The notes under the pieces: generated by a model
Told to the model about the DNA's origin: nothing
Seen by the model: the letters and a program-made list of their open reading frames with translations, nothing else
Databases searched by the model: none
Made by a program: the position numbers and the translations under genes
Assembly: GCA_963845425.1 (NCBI GenBank)
Contig: CAWJSC010000003.1
Location: forward strand, 82,780-146,779
Source of the DNA: DATDAH01 sp963845425
Lineage (GTDB): Bacteria > Actinomycetota > Acidimicrobiia > Acidimicrobiales > DATDAH01
Length of the DNA stretch: 64,000 nt
Reading direction: 5' to 3'
Part shown: positions 45,293 to 53,749 of the stretch, piece after piece
Numbering within the stretch: position 1 is the stretch's first letter
How the letters are laid out: each line of letters starts with the position of its first letter

Positions 45293-45774
45293 TAGCGGCG
45301 GTCCCATAGTGAGTGTGACCCTTGATTGAGCGCCGTGATTCCCATGGCACGCAGTGCGTTGGGCGCCAAGTAGTCCCGCAACACCATCGATGGCGAGAGC
45401 CCAGCTCCATCGACGATGGCCGCCGAGAGGCGAGGCGAACCCATTCGATCAACCATTCTCAAGGTTCCTGATACGCCTCGTATTGATCTTAATGCGGCGG
45501 CGCCGGCAGCAATATCTATAGCGGTATGAACTAGGAGTCGGTGGAGAATCCTTCACAAGGCTCGTACCGATTGATCCCATTCACTATGACCACTATCCCG
45601 TTGGCCGCAACGCACCCTACACCGGCCGTGAAATTGCACGCTCCGACAACGAATCCTGCCTGTACAACTGGATTCTGAATAACGCCGGCACCTCGACACG
45701 ATCCATCATAATTCGAGAGAAAGCCGATCCGTACCGGCCCGACACTGCAAAGCCCGGGTCCCCCGGGCCTCAGA
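45292..45774 (-). pseudogene. C-terminal fragment of a large secreted/polymorphic-toxin-like protein, frameshifted
   Basis: Two open frames join if one base is restored near 45534. Upstream: GLCSVGPVRIGFLSNYDGSC, GAGVIQNPVVQAGFVVGACN, VGCVAANGIVVIVNGINRYE, up to EPCEGFSTDS. Downstream: LVHTAIDIAAGAAALRSIRG, VSGTLRMVDRMGSPRLSAAI, SPSMVLRDYLAPNALRAMGI, ending TALNQGSHSLWDRR. The Gly/Cys-rich hydrophobic stretch and the position before a small coupled gene resemble the tails of RHS-type toxins, but no N-terminal domain is present. The left end is set near the hairpin at 45751. Bases 45541-45600 are 30 of 60 G+C, against 48 of 60 for 45841-45900. Confidence 0.5.
45751..45769. terminator. Hairpin after the alpha/beta hydrolase, at the island edge
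   Basis: GCCCGGG and CCCGGGC (45752-45758, 45762-45768) form a 7-bp stem with a TCC loop, about 50 bases past the hydrolase stop at 45821. Confidence 0.5.
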
Positions 45775-45820
45775 TATCGGCCTCTGCGCAGGCCCGACCG
45801 CGGTGGTCGATCGGCGGTGC

Positions 45821-46558
45821 TCAGCCCAGCGCAGCCGCTACGGCGGCGCCGGTCGGCTCCACGTTGAGGTAGGGCTCGGGGGCGTGGGCCCGGTGGCCGT
45901 TGTCGACGAGGACGTCCTCGACCTTGGGGCCGAAGGTGTCGGCGAGGGGGATGGCGGCAGCCTTGTCCCCCACGGCGCGGACGTTGACCCAGCGCTCCAC
46001 GCGAGGCCAGGCACCGACGCCGTCGACCGGCGCGGGGTCGAGCATCCCCAGGGTCATGGGTGAGGCCAACGGGGAGCCCAGGGTCACGAAGGTGTGCACG
46101 ACCCAGTCCGGGTGGTTGCAGAGCGCCATGTAGGAGAGGACCGAGCCGAGGGAGTGGGCCACGATCACCCGGGTGTCCGCAGTGACCAGCGGCTCCAGCC
46201 GCGCCCGGAGGCGGTCCCGGAGGTCGGGCTCGGTGGCCATGACCGTCACCATGTCGACCGTGCGGTCGAACACGGCGTCACCGGCCGCCTGCCCCAGGGC
46301 GGCCACTGCGCCGTCCCCGCCCAGGTCGCTCAGGCTCTCGGCGATGCCGGCCCGGGACCGCTCGAGGCGAGCCTCCGCCTCGGTGCCCGGGTGGCGCCGG
46401 AACAGGTCGCCGTAGAAGCACACGTCGACGTCGTGGTCCTCGATCTCGACCCCGTGGTGCCAGAGGCCGTCCCGCAGGGCCGGGAGCCAGCGGGCCTTGA
46501 GCTCGTTGGGGCCCCACAGCTCGTTGAACGCCCCGTGCACCATCACGATGCGGGCCAT
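45821..46558 (-). CDS. Alpha/beta-hydrolase-fold protein
   Basis: A 245-aa protein with an alpha/beta-hydrolase core. MARIVMVHGAFNELWGP is the first strand and oxyanion loop, and RVIVAHSLGSVLSYMALC has the nucleophile elbow (Ser in HSLGS). FVTLGSPLASPM and a late HRAHAPEPYL give the remaining turn and probable His. It resembles GPI-inositol-deacylase/PGAP1-like or lipase-type small hydrolases. Its ATG overlaps the stop of the upstream cyclic-nucleotide-binding gene (TGATG), so the two are coupled. The substrate is unknown. Confidence 0.8.
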   Translation of the reverse strand: MARIVMVHGAFNELWGPNELKARWLPALRDGLWHHGVEIEDHDVDVCFYGDLFRRHPGTEAEARLERSRAGIAESLSDLGGDGAVAALGQAAGDAVFDRTVDMVTVMATEPDLRDRLRARLEPLVTADTRVIVAHSLGSVLSYMALCNHPDWVVHTFVTLGSPLASPMTLGMLDPAPVDGVGAWPRVERWVNVRAVGDKAAAIPLADTFGPKVEDVLVDNGHRAHAPEPYLNVEPTGAAVAAALG

Positions 46559-47562
46559 CAGCCGTCCTCCCGTCGGTGACCTTCGGCGATCTCGGCGAGG
46601 GCGGTGTGGTCGATGTCTTCGGACCGGGCCACGGCGACCCGGGCCCGGGAGACGGCTCGCAGCGTGGCGGTGCGGGTCCCGCCCTCCAGGAGGGCCCGCT
46701 CGCCGAGGATGGCACCGGGGCCGACCTCGGCCACGAGCTCGCCGTCGACCTCGACCCGCAGCACGCCGTCGAGGAGGAGGAAGACCTCGTCGCCGGCGCT
46801 GCCCTGCTCGGTGAGGAGGTCGCCCTCCTTCAGGGCCCGGGTCTCGGGCCGGACGTCGCCCCGCATGATCCGGCCCGCCAGCTCCCGCTCCAGCGCTGTC
46901 TCCACCTCAGTGACGAGGGCGGGTGAGTCCTCGTCGCCCCAGGGGGTGTGCTTGCCGAAGGCGTGGCGGTACCACTCGCTGAACTCGGTCAGGCCCGCCT
47001 TCTTCTCCAGGCGGCCCTCGGCGCCGTAGACCCAGTGGCGGGGGAAGTCGCTGGCGCCGGTGAGGTGGTGCTCACTGGTGCCGTCGGCGTGGATGGTGAG
47101 CTGCAGGGTGGTCCACACCACCGGGCCCTTGAGCTGGAAGAAGGGCGGGTGGTTGACCCGACGGGGCGACGGCAGCCCGGGCTGACCGCCGACGGTCTGG
47201 GTGAACCGGACCCAGCCGTCACCGATCTCGGGCTCGGCCTGCCGCGTGGGCAGGGCGTAGGGCTGGAACACGATCTCCCGCCGCCCGAAGCGCAGGCGGG
47301 TGGCGTTCAGGAAGAGCCCGCCCGTGTACTCGGCCGACCGGATCTCGCCGTCGACGACCTCGATGGCGGCGGCCAGCCGGTTGGCGAACCGGAACCGGTC
47401 CTCGCCCATCCAGGCCCCCAACGGGGGCAGGTCCCCGATGTCATCCGGCGGCGGCTCGTCATAGTGCGTGACCCCCGAGTCGAAGATCGGCTTGTTGAGT
47501 GGTCCCGTCACCGCCTCCGACGGGATCCACGAGATCGTCGTCACCGCTGCCTCGACCCGCAT
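46558..47562 (-). CDS. Cyclic-nucleotide-binding-domain protein, copy B
   Basis: A 334-aa paralogue of the gene at 43703-44701, sharing the N-terminal unit (SWIPSEAVTGPLNKPIFDSG, PGLPSPRRVNHPPFFQLKG, SDFPRHWVYGAEG) and the C-terminal cNMP-binding domain (DLLTEQGSAGDEVFLLLDGV, VGPGAILGERALLEGGTRT). The ATG at 47562 is used. It is coupled to the alpha/beta hydrolase downstream. The two copies flank the low-GC island, so a duplication followed by insertion is possible. Confidence 0.78.
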   Translation of the reverse strand: MRVEAAVTTISWIPSEAVTGPLNKPIFDSGVTHYDEPPPDDIGDLPPLGAWMGEDRFRFANRLAAAIEVVDGEIRSAEYTGGLFLNATRLRFGRREIVFQPYALPTRQAEPEIGDGWVRFTQTVGGQPGLPSPRRVNHPPFFQLKGPVVWTTLQLTIHADGTSEHHLTGASDFPRHWVYGAEGRLEKKAGLTEFSEWYRHAFGKHTPWGDEDSPALVTEVETALERELAGRIMRGDVRPETRALKEGDLLTEQGSAGDEVFLLLDGVLRVEVDGELVAEVGPGAILGERALLEGGTRTATLRAVSRARVAVARSEDIDHTALAEIAEGHRREDG

Positions 47563-47691
47563 CGACCCCTCCCCTGCTCGCTCACGACGGTAGACCCGCA
47601 GGCGATGCCGCCGCATCGCCGGCGCCGCGCGGGCCCACCGCCTGCCGCCGGAGAAGTGGGGCCCGAACCGCGATCTACGCTTGGCGCCCTC

Positions 47692-48453
47692 ATGGCTGAA
47701 CACGCAGGGCTCACCGGGCAGGTCGCCCTCGTCACCGGCGGCACCCGGGGCATCGGCCGCGGCATCGCCGAACGGCTCGTGGCCGAGGGTGCGCTGGTCG
47801 CCGTCTGCGGCCGCCGCGAGCCCGAGGACCTGCCCGCCGGCACCACCTTCTTCACCGCCGACGTCAGGGATGCCGAGCAGGTCGACGCCCTCGTCGACGA
47901 GATCGTGGCGGCCCACGGCCGCCTCGACCTGGTCGTCAACAACGCCGGCGGCGCGCCCTATGTCGACTCGGCCACCTCGCCCCCCCGCCTCACGACCTCG
48001 ATCCTGGCCTTGAACCTGGCCGCGCCGTTCTTCGTCGGCCAGGCGGCCAACCGGGTGATGCAGGCCCAGGACGAGGGCGGGGTGATCGTGAACATCGGCT
48101 CGGTGAGCGCCTCCCGGCCCTCGCCCGGCGCGGCGGTCTACGGCGCGGCGAAGGCCGGGCTGTGGAACATGACCCAGACCCTGGCCATCGACTGGGCGCC
48201 GAAAGTGCGGGTCAACTTCGTGGCCGCCGGGATGATCGAGACCGAACAGGCCGAAGCCGTCTACGGCGACCGGGCCACCATCGACCGCGTGGCGGCGACG
48301 GTGCCGCTCGGGCGGATGGGGACCCCCGCCGATGTAGCCGGCGCCGTCGTGTTCCTCGCCTCGCCCGGAGCGGCCTTCATCACCGGGGCCAGCCTGGTGG
48401 TCGACGGCGGCGGTGAGGTGCGCCGGGCCCAGCCAGCCACCTCAGCCAGCTGA
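47692..48453 (+). CDS. SDR-family NAD(P)-dependent oxidoreductase
   Basis: A 253-aa classical short-chain dehydrogenase/reductase. The TGxxxGIG loop is VTGGTRGIGRGIAERL, the structural NNAG is in LVVNNAGGAPY, the catalytic Ser is in NIGSVSASRPSP, and the YxxxK is YGAAK. The C-terminal VFLASPGAAFITGASLVVDGGGE is standard. The ATG at 47692 (MAEHAGLTGQ) is used; the longer open frame upstream is antisense to the cNMP-binding gene. It precedes a glycosidase-like gene by 14 bases and may be cotranscribed with it. Confidence 0.9.
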   Translation: MAEHAGLTGQVALVTGGTRGIGRGIAERLVAEGALVAVCGRREPEDLPAGTTFFTADVRDAEQVDALVDEIVAAHGRLDLVVNNAGGAPYVDSATSPPRLTTSILALNLAAPFFVGQAANRVMQAQDEGGVIVNIGSVSASRPSPGAAVYGAAKAGLWNMTQTLAIDWAPKVRVNFVAAGMIETEQAEAVYGDRATIDRVAATVPLGRMGTPADVAGAVVFLASPGAAFITGASLVVDGGGEVRRAQPATSAS

Positions 48454-48467
48454 GCGGAGGACCGACC

Positions 48468-50661
48468 GTGCACCTCGAGGCGGCGAACGGGCTGACTGTC
48501 GAGGTCGCCGACGACGGGACGGTGCGCATCGGTTGGGGCGAGTCCGACTGGTTCGGCCCCGGTCGCGCCACCGTCGAGGCGTCGGGACTCGCCCCCGGTC
48601 CGGTCCCGTGGGCCGACGACCTCGGCCTGGCCCAGGCCCTCGTCGTGGCCGACGGCCCCGTGCGCTGCTCGGTCCGGGCCTACGACGACGCCCCGATGCT
48701 GGTGTTCCGGGTCGAGGCCATGACCGACCTGTCGGGCCTCGCCACAGACGCGTTCGACCGGCCGTCGGTCGGCTGGCCCGTCTTCACCCCCGCGGAGCGG
48801 GCGCCCGGTGGCGTGGCCGACGGCACCCGCGCCCTCGCCTTCCAGCACTGCGAGTTCGGCCTGCCCAGCCAGGCCGGTACCGAACTCGACGGCTTCTTCC
48901 TCCTCCCCCACCGACCGCCCACGGGCTGGCCCCTGCTCCTTGCCGCCCCGGACGGTCACACACTCCTCGTCGCGCCCCTGGACAACTTCCACGAGCAGGC
49001 CGTCGGTCTGAACGGCGGCACCGTCCGCTGCGGCTGGCACGGCGACCTCGAAGAGGCTCACGCCGGCTTCGCCACCGAGCTGTTGGTCCTGGCCGGCGAC
49101 GGGCCCCGGACCTGCCTCGACGAGTGGGGCCGGTTGCTGCTCGATCGGGCCGGCACCGTGCGGCCGGGCCGTTGGGCCGACGCCCTCGCCTCCCGGCCGT
49201 CGTACTGGACCGACAACGGTGCCGCCTACTGGTACCGCACGGAGCCGGGCCACGATCCGGCGGGCTCGGTCGTGGCTGCGGTCGCCGACCTGCGCGACGG
49301 CGGCGTGCCGCTCGGCAGCGTCCAGCTGGACTCGTGGTTCTACCCCCACGTCGACGGGCGCCCCTTCGACACCGACGAGTGGGTCGTGCCCCCGTCGGCG
49401 ATGGTGGCCTGGGAGACCCGGCCCGACGTCCTGCCCGACGGCCTCGCCGACCTTCGCCGTCGCCTCGGTGACCCACCGCTGGTGGCCCACATCCGGCACC
49501 TTTCTGCCGACGCGCCCATCGCCGACGAGGTGCCGGTGGCCACCGACGGGGCCTACGCCGTCCCGACCACACCCGAAGCCTACGAACGGTGGCTGGACCA
49601 GTGCCTCACCTGGGGCGTCGAGACCTTCGAGCACGACTGGCTGGTCGAGGTCTTCTACGGCGTCCGCTGGCTCCGAGCGGCCCCCGGTCGGGCGCGGAGG
49701 TGGCAGGAGGGAATCGACGGGGCCGCCCGGGACCGGGGCATCACGCTCCAGTGGTGCATGGCCACCCCCGCGGACTTCGCCCAGACCGTCACCCTCACCC
49801 AGGTGACCTCCGTGCGCACCAGCGGCGACCACGGCTACATCGCCACGCCCGGCCAGCTCTGGGCCTGGTTCTGCACCACCAACGCCCTCGCCCGCAGCCT
49901 CGGGCTGATGCCCTTCAAGGACGTCTTCCGGGCCGACCCCGACGTGGCCGGGGACACCGGCGAGCCCGAAGCCCTGCTGTCGGCGCTGTCGACCGGGCCG
50001 GTGGGCCTCGGGGACCGGGTCGGCCGCTCGGACCCCGCCCTGGCCCTCCGCACCTGCCGGGCCGACGGCATCCTGATCAAGCCCGACGTGCCGATCGCCG
50101 CCACCGACGAGTCCATGGTCGGCGCGGCCGCCTTCCGGGCCGAGCTGCTGGTCACGGAGTGCTTCTCGGACCACCCCGCCGGTCGGTGGGCCTACGTCGT
50201 GGGCCTCCACGCCAACCCGGGGGACGACCCGGTCAACGGCGACATCGCCTTCGACCAGCTCGGCGCCGAGCGCGCCGGTCGGCGACGTCGTGGCGTGGGA
50301 CTGGCGGGCGAGCACCGCGACGCGGCTGGGCCACGACGCGACATGGCCGGTCACGCTCCCCAAGGAGGGATGGGACCACCTGGTGCTGGCCCCGGTGCTG
50401 CCGACCGGACTCGCGGTGATCGGCGACACCACCAAGTTCGTCACCGCCGGCGACGCCCGGCTCGAGATCGCCGCCACCACCACCGGCGCCCGGCTCGTCG
50501 TGAAGGGCGCCGGCGAGACGGTCACCATCACGGGCTGGGCCGAGCGGGCACCGGACGCCGGCGACCTGCCCGTCGTCCACGATGCCGCCACCGGGGTCTG
50601 GGCGATCGCGGTCGCCGTGCCGGAACGGGGCTGGGCGACCGTGGACGTCGACGCCGGCTGA
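48468..50661 (+). pseudogene. TIM-barrel glycoside-hydrolase-like protein (alpha-galactosidase/Sip1-like), frameshifted
   Basis: About 730 aa if joined. The N-terminal 230 residues form a beta-rich domain, then a barrel with SVQLDSWFYPHVDG, a family-like LDxW strand. GVETFEHDWLVEVFYG and TSVRTSGDHGYI offer candidate catalytic Asp residues. It resembles raffinose-synthase/Sip1-type and alpha-galactosidase-like proteins only loosely. The frame breaks near 50271 (after QLGAE) and continues in the next frame as APVGDVVAWDWRAST and on to WATVDVDAG at 50661. One extra base explains it. No signal peptide is visible. Confidence 0.55.
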
Positions 50662-50715
50662 CGACGCCCTGGGCCCGGCCGTCTACCATCCGCGTCAACT
50701 CAGGAGGGCAGTCGT

Positions 50716-51471
50716 TTGCGGATCGTGGTGGTCGGGGCATCGAGTGGACTCGGGCGGTGCATCGGAATCGGCCTCGCCCAGCGGGGTGACCAGGTGGCGC
50801 TCCTGGCGAGGCGGCGCGACCGGCTCGAGGGGGCGGCCGCGGAGGCCGGTGAGGGGGCCCTGGCCATCGAATGCGACGTGACCGACGCGGCGTCCTGCCA
50901 AGCGGCGATCGACGAGGCGGTGGCCGGACTCGGCGGCATCGACGGCCTCGTCTACGCGCCGGGCATCGGCCCCCTGGTCCGCGTGGCCGACATGGACACC
51001 CACGCCTGGCAGGCGGTGTTCGCCACCAACGTCACCGGCGCGGCAGTCCTCACCGCCGCCGCTCTCCCCCACCTCGAGGCCGCGTCCGGCACCGCCATCT
51101 ACCTGTCGTCGGTGAGCGCGTCGATGACCCCGCCGTGGCCGGGCCTCGGGGCCTACGCCGTGAGCAAGGCGGCCCTGGACAAGCTGGTCGAGGCCCTACG
51201 CCAGGAGCACCCCACGGTGGGCTTCACCCGCTTCGTCGTCGGCGACTGCGCCGGGGGCGAGGGCGAGGGCATGACCGAGTTCGCCAGCGGCTGGGACAGT
51301 GAGTTGGCCATGGAGCTGGCCCCGATCTGGGTCGAGCGCAAGCTGATCAGCGGCTCGCTGATCGACGTCGACGAGCTGGTCACCGCGGCCCACAGCGTGC
51401 TGCAGGGCGGGGCCAGCCTGTCGATCCCCTCGATCACCCTCACCCCGAGGCCGGCGCCCGCCGCGGAGTGA
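50716..51471 (+). CDS. SDR-family oxidoreductase
   Basis: A 251-aa short-chain dehydrogenase/reductase. MRIVVVGASSGLGRCIGIGL holds the GxxxGxG loop, AIECDVTDAASC the adenine-binding Asp, and YLSSVSASM with YAVSKAALD the catalytic Ser-Tyr-Lys set. The start is a TTG at 50716 because an AGGAGGG lies seven bases ahead (50702-50708). It follows the glycosidase-like gene closely. The substrate is unknown. Confidence 0.87.
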   Translation: MRIVVVGASSGLGRCIGIGLAQRGDQVALLARRRDRLEGAAAEAGEGALAIECDVTDAASCQAAIDEAVAGLGGIDGLVYAPGIGPLVRVADMDTHAWQAVFATNVTGAAVLTAAALPHLEAASGTAIYLSSVSASMTPPWPGLGAYAVSKAALDKLVEALRQEHPTVGFTRFVVGDCAGGEGEGMTEFASGWDSELAMELAPIWVERKLISGSLIDVDELVTAAHSVLQGGASLSIPSITLTPRPAPAAE

Positions 51472-51488
51472 GCGGGCCCTCGGCGAGG

Positions 51489-51962
51489 TCAGCCGAGGAC
51501 GTCGCGGGCGCGGGCCACCCAGGCGTCGAGCTCCGGGGTGTCCTCCCATGCCGAGTCGAGCAGGTAGAGCGCCGGGGTAGGGCAGCTGCAGCCGATCTCG
51601 GACAGCACAGGCTTCAGCGTGTGCTCCCCCGCCAGCGCGTGCTGCGGGCCGGCGCCCAGCATCAGGGCCACCGCGATCGTGCCGTGGAGCTCCCCCGCGG
51701 CGAACTGGTCGAGGAAGAGCTTCAGCAGCCCGGTGTAGGTGGCCTTGTAGGTCGGCGAAGCGAACACCGCAAGACGGGCGTCCCGCACGACCTGCTTGGC
51801 CGCTTCCACGGCCGGGTCACCCCACCCGAGCAGGGCGGGCCCGAGCTCGGCCACCTCGATCACGGCGTCGGGCGGTGCCCCGGTCAGCCGCTCGACCACG
51901 AGCTCGCCCGCCTGCCGAGTGCGCGATCCCAGCTTCGGGTTACCCACGACGACGACGCTCAT
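51489..51962 (-). CDS. NAD(P)H-dependent FMN reductase-like flavodoxin-fold protein
   Basis: A 157-aa protein of the NADPH-dependent FMN reductase (SsuE/MsuE-like) family. MSVVVVGNPKLGSRTRQAG is the phosphate-binding start, and VFASPTYKATYTGLLKLFLD is the conserved signature loop. The ATG at 51962 overlaps the stop of the truncated molybdopterin-oxidoreductase gene (ATGA), so the two were once coupled. A role in supplying reduced flavin to a partner enzyme is inferred from the family. Confidence 0.87.
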   Translation of the reverse strand: MSVVVVGNPKLGSRTRQAGELVVERLTGAPPDAVIEVAELGPALLGWGDPAVEAAKQVVRDARLAVFASPTYKATYTGLLKLFLDQFAAGELHGTIAVALMLGAGPQHALAGEHTLKPVLSEIGCSCPTPALYLLDSAWEDTPELDAWVARARDVLG

Positions 51963-52421
51963 GGCGTCGACACCCTCACCGCGACGCCCGTGTAGCGCAC
52001 CATCCCCGTCACGGTGTCGATGTCGTCCTTGCCGGTGAGGAGGTTCACGTTGGCGGCGTGGTGGCCGTGGGGCACCGAGACCGCGCCGCGCCGGATCGAG
52101 GCGTCGACCTTCGCCACACCGGTCATCGAACCGCTGGGCCGTGCTGACCACGACCGGATCGCCGTCGACGACCTCCGCCACGGCGGCATCGTCCGGGTGG
52201 GGCACGACCTCCGGGGCCTCACCGAGGAAGTCCAGCGCGGCGTTCAGCTTCTTGGCCTTCGCGCAGGTGTACCCATGGGACAGCGGATGGTCGGCGTCGC
52301 CGCGCACCTTCACCACCTGGTCACCCTCGACCTCGACGACGATCCCGCAGACGGCCGTGCAGATCCGACAGAAGCTCTTGAGGACGCGGCGCTCGCTGAG
52401 CTCGCCATCGACCACGGTCAT
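51959..52421 (-). pseudogene. Molybdopterin oxidoreductase remnant, central domains deleted and frameshifted
   Basis: The first 60 residues hold the N-terminal Fe4S4 domain: CRICTAVCGIVVEVEGDQVV with the fourth Cys in HGYTCAKAKKL. The next residues (ALDFLGEAPEVVPHPDDAAV, DGDPVVVSTA) already belong to the C-terminal molybdopterin-dinucleotide domain. After a one-base shift near 52137 it continues as SMTGVAKVDASIRRGAVSVP and HGHHAANVNLLTGKDD to the stop. The normal protein is about 700 aa, so about 500 residues are missing between the fourth Cys and the C-terminal domain. It cannot be functional. The ATG at 52421 is the start. Confidence 0.8.
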
Positions 52422-52461
52422 GCGGCAAGCTCCTTTCCTCGATCGAGAACGGAATTCTGGC

Positions 52462-53270
52462 ATGGAGCTGCAAGCGAGGGTGAGGCGGCCGTCGCGCTCG
52501 ACCCCGCCCGCGGCGGACGGATCGCCTCCCTCCGGGTCCTCGGTCACGAGCTGCTCGTCGCCGAGGCGGAGGTCGGCGGCGACCCGACGCTCTGGGGCTG
52601 CTACCCGATGGTCCCGTGGGCGGGTCGGGTCCGCGACGGCCGGTTCGCCTTCCGCGGCAGGACCCACCAGCTCCCCCTCGATGCGCCGCCCCACGCGCTG
52701 CACGGTGTCGGCTACCGCTCCGCCTGGGAGGTCATCGGGCCGAGCTCGCTGCGGTTGGACCTGGACGGCCTCTGGCCGTTCGGCGGGACGGTGACCCAGG
52801 AGGTCACGCTCACGCCGACGTCGTTGCGCCTGACGATGACGGTGACCGCGGCCGAACAGGCCATGCCGGTCATGGCCGGCTGGCATCCGTGCTTCCGGCG
52901 CCGGCTCGACACGGGCGGTCCGGCCGGGTTGGAGGTTCCGGCGACCTCCATGTGGGAGCGAGATGACGTCGGCATCCCCAACGGTCGACAGGTCCCGGTG
53001 CCACCGGGGCCGTGGGACGACGCCTTCGCCGGTATGGAGGAACCGAGGATCACCTGGCCCGACGTGGTCGAGGTCACCCTTCGGTCGACCTGCCCCGTGT
53101 GGGTCGTCTACGACCAGGACCCCCGCCTCGTCTGCGTCGAACCGCAGACCGACGCCCCCGATGCGTTCAACCGCGAGCCGACGGTCCTGGAGCCGGGCGA
53201 CCAGCTCGCCGCGTCGCTGGAGATCGGCTGGTCGCGGTCGAGAGAAACGTCGCCTGGCGGAGAGAACTAA
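52462..53270 (+). CDS. Aldose 1-epimerase-like protein, start region disturbed
   Basis: About 265 aa of galactose-mutarotase fold, which interconverts the alpha and beta anomers of sugars. GGDPTLWGCYPMVPWAGRVR holds the conserved substrate Arg, PPHALHGVGYRSAWEV the catalytic-type His, and VMAGWHPCFRR the second His. The acid may lie in CVEPQTDAPDAFN. The only plausible start is the ATG at 52462 (MELQA), which is one frame off the rest, so a base seems lost near 52473. The gene is divergent from the molybdopterin remnant by 40 bases. It fits the sugar-metabolism cluster that follows. Confidence 0.75.
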
Positions 53271-53340
53271 GCTTCTCGGACGGGAGCACGTCTTCGGACG
53301 GCTTCCGGGCCGATGCGATCGACCGAGACGGGGAGGGACG

Positions 53341-53373
53341 ATGACCATCGACCAGACCCCTCCGACGACCTGA
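53341..53373 (+). CDS. Possible 10-codon ORF (leader peptide candidate)
   Basis: MTIDQTPPTT with a strong ribosome-binding site (GGGGAGGGACG) directly before the ATG, 58 bases ahead of the DUF1330 gene. It could be a leader peptide or the start of a deleted gene. Confidence 0.25.
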   Translation: MTIDQTPPTT

Positions 53374-53430
53374 TGCCCGTCGTCGTCGGCCGAGCCGCCG
53401 ACAACGTCCACTGACAACGAGGAGCACGCC

Positions 53431-53718
53431 ATGCCCAAGGGCTACATCATCTTCACCGAGACCATCCACGACCCCGAGGCCATGAAGGTCTACAGCGAGG
53501 CGGCCGGCAAGGCCCTCGCGGGTGGACCCAAGCCGCTCGCCGTGGACCGGCAGCCCGAGGTCCTCGAGGGCGAGTGGCCCGCCACCCAGACCGTGCTACT
53601 GGAGTTCGAGTCCGTCGAGGCGGCGCGGGCCTGGTACGAGTCCGACGCCTACCAGGCGGCGGTCCCCCTGCGTCAGGCCGCCGCCGACACCGACGTCGCC
53701 ATCCTCGCCGGCTTCTGA
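53431..53718 (+). CDS. DUF1330 domain protein
   Basis: A 95-aa protein with the DUF1330 ferredoxin-like dimeric alpha/beta barrel fold: KGYIIFTETIHDPEAMKVYS, PATQTVLLEFESVEAARAWY and SDAYQAAVPLRQAAADTDVA. The family's activity is not known. GAGGAG precedes the ATG. It sits between the aldose-epimerase-like gene and the LacI-type regulator. Confidence 0.88.
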   Translation: MPKGYIIFTETIHDPEAMKVYSEAAGKALAGGPKPLAVDRQPEVLEGEWPATQTVLLEFESVEAARAWYESDAYQAAVPLRQAAADTDVAILAGF

Positions 53719-53749
53719 GGTGACCATCCGCACGCCGTAGGTTGGGGCG

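Noticed and set aside
45246..45452. Minus-strand ORF of 68 codons between the hydrolase and the PH-like gene
   Set aside because: The frame ending SHSLWDRR explains this stretch better and is coupled to the downstream gene; this one has no features.
46948..48453. 501-codon reading of the SDR frame
   Set aside because: The SDR begins at 47692. The earlier part is antisense to the cNMP-binding gene.
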